Origin: Jatrophihabitans sp036000465
GTDB taxonomy: Bacteria; Actinomycetota; Actinomycetes; Mycobacteriales; Jatrophihabitantaceae
Length of the DNA: 64,000 bases
NCBI RefSeq assembly: GCF_036000465.1
Contig: NZ_DASYFV010000031.1
Coordinates: forward strand, 1-64,000
Direction of reading: 5' to 3'
A program made the translations under genes and the position numbers. The notes under the pieces were generated by a model, which saw nothing but the letters and a program-made list of their open reading frames with translations, had not been told where the DNA came from and did no database searches. Below, one piece after another: positions 60,478 to 64,000 of the stretch. Each line of letters begins with the position of its first letter. Positions within the stretch are counted from its first letter, which is position 1.

Positions 60478-61443
60478 ATGACTGCGCACGATCCGGCGAG
60501 CTGGTTCGCCCAGACCTTCCGGCTGATGGCCGACAACGTGGGCAAGGCGGTGTTCGGCAAGCAGCGCACTGTCGACCTCGCGCTGACCTGCCTGCTCACC
60601 GAGGGCCACCTGCTGCTCGAGGACTTCCCGGGCACGGGCAAGACCAGCCTGGCCAAGGCCATCGCGGCCACGGTCAAGGGTCGGCACAACCGCATCCAGT
60701 TCACGCCCGACCTGCTGCCGTCCGACGTCACCGGCGTGACGATCTACGACCAGAAGACGCAGGCCTTCAACTTCCACGAGGGGCCGGTCTTCACCACGAT
60801 CCTGCTGGCCGACGAGATCAACCGGGCCTCGCCCAAGACGCAGTCGGCGCTGCTTGAGGTCATGGAGGAGGGGCGGGTCACCGTCGACGGCGTCGGCCAC
60901 CCGGTCGGCCGCCCGTTCATGGTGATCGCCACGCAGAACCCGATCGAGCAGGCCGGCACCTACCGCCTGCCCGAGGCCCAGCTCGACCGCTTCCTGATGA
61001 AGACGTCGCTCGGCTACCCCGACCACGACGCGACCGTGGCCGTGCTCGCCGACGCCTCGACCCGCGATCGCACCGCGGCGATCCAGCCGGTGATCACCTC
61101 CGAGGTCGTCGCCCAGATGAGCGAGATCGCCGACACCGTGCACGTCGACCCGGCGATCCTGGCCTACGTCAGCCGGCTGGCCGAGGAGTCGCGCCGGCAC
61201 CCGAACGTGAAGCTCGGCCTGTCGGTGCGCGGCTGTCTCGCGCTCATCCGCTGCGCGAAGACGTGGGCCATCGGCTCGGGCCGCAGCTACGTGGTCCCCG
61301 ACGACATCAAGACGCTGGCCCAGCCCGTCATGTGTCACCGCGTGCTGCTCGACGCCGAGGCCCAGTTCAGCGGGGTGTCGGTCGACGACGTCATCGGCCA
61401 GATCCTCGACGCGGTCGAGCCGCCGACCCAGCGCGTCGCGTAG
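60478..61443 (+). CDS. MoxR-family AAA+ ATPase
   Basis: A 321-residue MoxR ATPase, a chaperone-like AAA+ protein that works with DUF58 and von Willebrand-type proteins. Walker A LEDFPGTGKTSLAKA (about 49-56), pore/presensor segment RIQFTPDLLPSDVTG, Walker B ILLADEINRASPKTQ, sensor 1 VIATQNPIEQAGTYRLPEAQ, arginine finger LDRFLM and sensor 2 GLSVRGCLALIRCAKTWA. ATG at 60478 with GAGGGATGAGAG before it, 28 bp after the surface protein. Confidence 0.94.
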   Translation: MTAHDPASWFAQTFRLMADNVGKAVFGKQRTVDLALTCLLTEGHLLLEDFPGTGKTSLAKAIAATVKGRHNRIQFTPDLLPSDVTGVTIYDQKTQAFNFHEGPVFTTILLADEINRASPKTQSALLEVMEEGRVTVDGVGHPVGRPFMVIATQNPIEQAGTYRLPEAQLDRFLMKTSLGYPDHDATVAVLADASTRDRTAAIQPVITSEVVAQMSEIADTVHVDPAILAYVSRLAEESRRHPNVKLGLSVRGCLALIRCAKTWAIGSGRSYVVPDDIKTLAQPVMCHRVLLDAEAQFSGVSVDDVIGQILDAVEPPTQRVA

Positions 61444-62646
61444 GTGCGCATGGTTCGCGCCGTGCTGCGGACGGCCCGCCGGGCGACCTCCGCGATCACC
61501 GGGCTCGGGTGGGGCGTACTGGCCGTCGCCCTGCTCGCCTGGTTCGCCGGCGCGCTGCTGGGCTGGATCGAGCTGCTGATCATCGCCGCGGCCGGCGTGG
61601 TGACGCTCGTGCTCTGCGCCCTGCTGACGATCGGACGTACCCGGCTCGCGGTGACCATCGACGTCGAGCCGCGGCGAGTGGTCGCCGGCAACCCGTCGGC
61701 CGGACGCGTGCGGGTGACGAACGCGTCGCGGGTCCGGCTGCTGCCGATCACGCTCGAACTGCCGGTCGGCGTGACCCGCGCGCAGTTCCCGCTGAAGCGG
61801 CTCCGCATGGGTGAGGTGCAGGAGGAGATCTTCTCGCTGGCGACGAACCGGCGCGGGGTGGTGCCGGTAGGCCCGGCCACCACGGTGCGGGGCGACCCGT
61901 TCGGGCTGCTGCGCCGCACCGTGCCGTGGACCGAGGTGATCGAGCTGATCGTGCACCCGATCACCGTCGGCCTCGAACCGCTCGGGGCGGGCGTGCTGCG
62001 CGATCTCGAGGGACAGACGACCAACGAGACCTCGACGAGCGACCTCGCGTTCCACACGCTGCGCGAGTACGCCCCGGGCGACGACCGGCGCTACATCCAC
62101 TGGCGCTCGTCGGCCCGCGCCAGCGCGTTGAGCGATCAGAGCACGCTGCTGGTGCGCCAGTTCCTCGACACCCGCCGCTCACACCTGTGCGCGATCGTCG
62201 ACGGCCGCCCGGGCGCGTACCTCGACGAGATCGACTTCGAGACGGCCATCTCGGTCGCGGCGTCGGTCGTGCGCCGCGCGCTGACCGACGAGGTCGACAC
62301 GACCGTGCTCGCGGCCCAGAGCGTGGTCGAGGCCGGCAACGTCGCCGTGTCGATGGACGCGTTCTCGCGGGCCGAACTCGGCGGCGACGTGCTGCTCTCG
62401 GCCCGCGCCGCCCGGGCGGCCCAGATCGCGCCCGACACCACGGTGGCGCTGCTGGTGACCGGCGCGAACACCGAGTTCCCCGAACTCCGCCGCGCGGCGA
62501 ACCACTTCACGCCCGAGGTCAACGTCGTGGCGGTGCGGGTCGACCCCACCGGCCCCGTCGGCCTGACCGGTCTCGACCGCCTCACCGTGCTCACGCTGCC
62601 GCAGCTCTCCGGTCTGCGCGCCGTCCTCGCGGGAATCTCGCAGTGA
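61444..62646 (+). CDS. DUF58 membrane protein
   Basis: A 400-residue MoxR partner. Two N-terminal membrane helices (about 18-60, GVLAVALLAWFAGALLG and LLIIAAAGVVTLVLCALL) are followed by a beta-rich part and the DUF58 signature REYAPGDDRRYIHWRSSAR, then a vWA-like fold. GTG at 61444 directly follows the MoxR stop; ATG at 61450 is the alternative. Its stop overlaps the transglutaminase GTG. The presumed role is in assembly or processing of an envelope protein, likely the Ig/FN3 protein. Confidence 0.92.
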   Translation: MRMVRAVLRTARRATSAITGLGWGVLAVALLAWFAGALLGWIELLIIAAAGVVTLVLCALLTIGRTRLAVTIDVEPRRVVAGNPSAGRVRVTNASRVRLLPITLELPVGVTRAQFPLKRLRMGEVQEEIFSLATNRRGVVPVGPATTVRGDPFGLLRRTVPWTEVIELIVHPITVGLEPLGAGVLRDLEGQTTNETSTSDLAFHTLREYAPGDDRRYIHWRSSARASALSDQSTLLVRQFLDTRRSHLCAIVDGRPGAYLDEIDFETAISVAASVVRRALTDEVDTTVLAAQSVVEAGNVAVSMDAFSRAELGGDVLLSARAARAAQIAPDTTVALLVTGANTEFPELRRAANHFTPEVNVVAVRVDPTGPVGLTGLDRLTVLTLPQLSGLRAVLAGISQ

Positions 62647-64000
62647 CGGCGACGCCGGCGAGGCGCGCGCTCGTCGACCCCCGGGTCGAGGCGACGCCGT
62701 CGACGGGGCTCGGGCTGCGCGACCTCGTCGACGCGCTGTTCGTGCTCGGGCTGACCGCCGTCGCGCTGGTCGGGTTCCGCACCACCTTCACCGGCTCGTC
62801 CTACCTGGTCGCCGGCATCGGCGCGGCGCTCGTCGGCGTCGGCCTCGCCGCGCTGGTGGCGGCCTGGCGGCTCCCGGTGCTCGTGCTGCCCGTGCTCGTC
62901 GCGCTCGCCTACTACCTCTTCGCCGGCGTGCTGGTGTTCCGCGACCAGGCACTCGGCGGGGTGCTGCCGAACGCCGACGTCGTGCGCGGGCTGACGTCGG
63001 TCACCGCCGACGGCTGGAAGCGGCTGCTCACCACGCTGCCACCGGTCGCCGGAACCGGGCAGTTGCTCGCGGTCCCGTACCTCATCGGGCTGCTGTCGGG
63101 CTCCGTCGGCGCGGGTCTCGCGCTGCGCACCCGGGTGCGGCTGCTGCCCGCGCTCGCGCCGGCGCTGGCGCTGGCGGCAGTGATCCTGCTCGGCACGGCG
63201 CGACCGGCCGCCCAGCTGCTGCAGGGTGTCGCGTTCGGTGCGGTCGTCGTGTGCTGGGCCGCAGTCCGCCGCGGTCCCGGCTCGGCGCTCGCGGTTCGCG
63301 GCGTGCCCGGCGCGCTCAGCCGGCTGCTCGTCGGCGCCGCGGTGCTTGCCGTCGCCGGCGCCGCGGCTGCGGTGGTCGGCCCGCACCTGCCCGGTCACGA
63401 CACCGAGCGCACGATCCTGCGGCCCTACGTCCGGCCGCCGTTCGATCTGGCGAAGTACCCGAGCCCGCTCGTCGGGTTCCGCAAGTACACGAAGCCGGCC
63501 AACCAGCTCTACGACCAGCCGCTGTTCACGGTGTCCGGCGTCGGCCCCGACGACGCCGTCCGCCTCGCCACGCTCGACGGCTACGACGGTGCGGTGTGGG
63601 GCGCGACCAACGCCGACACACCGGCCGACCCCGGCGAGCCGCTCGACTCGTTCCAGCGGGTCGGCTCGCGCGTGACCACGGAAGCGACGGGTCGGACGGT
63701 CAGGGCCCGCATCACGGTCGAGCCCGGCTACGCCGCCGCCCGCGACATCGACGCCTGGGTGCCGGCCGTCGGCACGCTGCGCTCGATCGACTTCACCGGG
63801 CCGAACGCGGCGGCGCACGACGACGGGTTCCGCTACAACCTCGCCACGTCGACCGGCGTGGTCGCCGACCGGCTCGCGGCGGGCGACGCCTACACCGTGA
63901 CCGGGATCGTCCCGCCGGCGACGAAGGTGCCGGCCGACGCCGCCCCGTACGGGCCACCGACGATCGACGCCTCGGCCGACTCGTTCGTCGCCGGCCGGGC
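62643..64000 (+). CDS. Transglutaminase-type membrane protein (TgpA-like), 5' part
   Basis: 452 codons are visible and the frame runs off the window. After a short N terminus there are about seven membrane helices (e.g. LVDALFVLGLTAVALVGF, LPVLVLPVLVALAYYLF, LLVGAAVLAVAGAAAAVV), then an extracellular domain with the family pieces LPGHDTERTILRPYVRPPFD, DDAVRLATLDGYDGAVWGAT and VPAVGTLRSIDF. This is the N-terminal half of the TgpA/DUF3488-transglutaminase family; the catalytic Cys-His-Asp core should follow beyond 64000. GTG at 62643 overlaps the DUF58 stop (GTGA). It is the last recognised gene of the PFNA-like cluster. Confidence 0.88.
   Translation, partial: MTATPARRALVDPRVEATPSTGLGLRDLVDALFVLGLTAVALVGFRTTFTGSSYLVAGIGAALVGVGLAALVAAWRLPVLVLPVLVALAYYLFAGVLVFRDQALGGVLPNADVVRGLTSVTADGWKRLLTTLPPVAGTGQLLAVPYLIGLLSGSVGAGLALRTRVRLLPALAPALALAAVILLGTARPAAQLLQGVAFGAVVVCWAAVRRGPGSALAVRGVPGALSRLLVGAAVLAVAGAAAAVVGPHLPGHDTERTILRPYVRPPFDLAKYPSPLVGFRKYTKPANQLYDQPLFTVSGVGPDDAVRLATLDGYDGAVWGATNADTPADPGEPLDSFQRVGSRVTTEATGRTVRARITVEPGYAAARDIDAWVPAVGTLRSIDFTGPNAAAHDDGFRYNLATSTGVVADRLAAGDAYTVTGIVPPATKVPADAAPYGPPTIDASADSFVAGR

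Overview
The window is high-G+C bacterial DNA (G+C-rich third codon positions, frequent GTG/TTG starts, many GTGA/ATGA stop-start overlaps) of an actinobacterium. The GyrB-like, MoxR/DUF58/transglutaminase, PknB-type kinase and LAXTG-type genes all fit Actinomycetota; genus cannot be fixed from sequence reading alone. It is chromosomal in character: no rRNA, tRNA, IS element, phage gene or CRISPR array was seen.

Layout. 0-16.7 kb: carbohydrate and accessory metabolism. It holds a glucosylglycerate hydrolase (3' end outside the window), a HAD hydrolase, a secreted GH99-like glycosidase, a VOC protein, a small membrane protein divergent from a TetR regulator with a two-palindrome operator, an MFS exporter overlapping a phospholipase D-like gene, a large secreted GH15 glucodextranase-type enzyme, an aldo/keto reductase, an MpaB-type oxygenase, a class II HDAC-like deacetylase and a molybdopterin oxidoreductase. 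16.8-27.3 kb: an amine catabolism locus with two divergent arms: APC permease and choline/ethanolamine-kinase-like phosphotransferase on the minus strand; FAD/GcvT dehydrogenase, PuuD-like amidotransferase, GntR regulator, glutamine-synthetase-like ligase, aldehyde dehydrogenase and SDR on the plus strand. Together they suggest gamma-glutamylation and oxidation of an amine.

27.3-36.8 kb: mixed genes. These include a DnaJ-domain membrane protein, a MarR regulator with an orphan GyrB-ATPase-like partner divergent from an ABC exporter, a frameshifted DMT transporter, a cold-shock protein, a fatty acid desaturase and a RecQ-like helicase with a C-terminal phosphoribosyltransferase domain. 37.1-39.9 kb: a candidate exopolysaccharide locus made of a hyaluronan-synthase-like GT2, a 50-residue LAXTG/membrane microprotein, and a convergent secreted GH26-like enzyme. 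40-49.6 kb: YihY membrane protein, CPBP protease, NAD-binding protein, an acyl-CoA dehydrogenase interrupted by an in-frame TAG, an acetyltransferase with a probable frameshift, rhodanese plus cysteine dioxygenase, a TY-Chap protein with a pseudokinase, UspA, a hydrolase and an SRPBCC protein.

49.7-64 kb: one tightly coupled operon, PP2C phosphatase / FHA / Ser-Thr kinase / FHA-HTH / 2061-residue Ig+FN3 surface protein / MoxR ATPase / DUF58 / transglutaminase-type membrane protein (runs off the end). This matches the PFNA cluster described in bifidobacteria and is the most system-like feature of the window. Three single-base lesions (about 32161, 43105-43107, 44451) break otherwise normal genes; they are either real decay or consensus errors.
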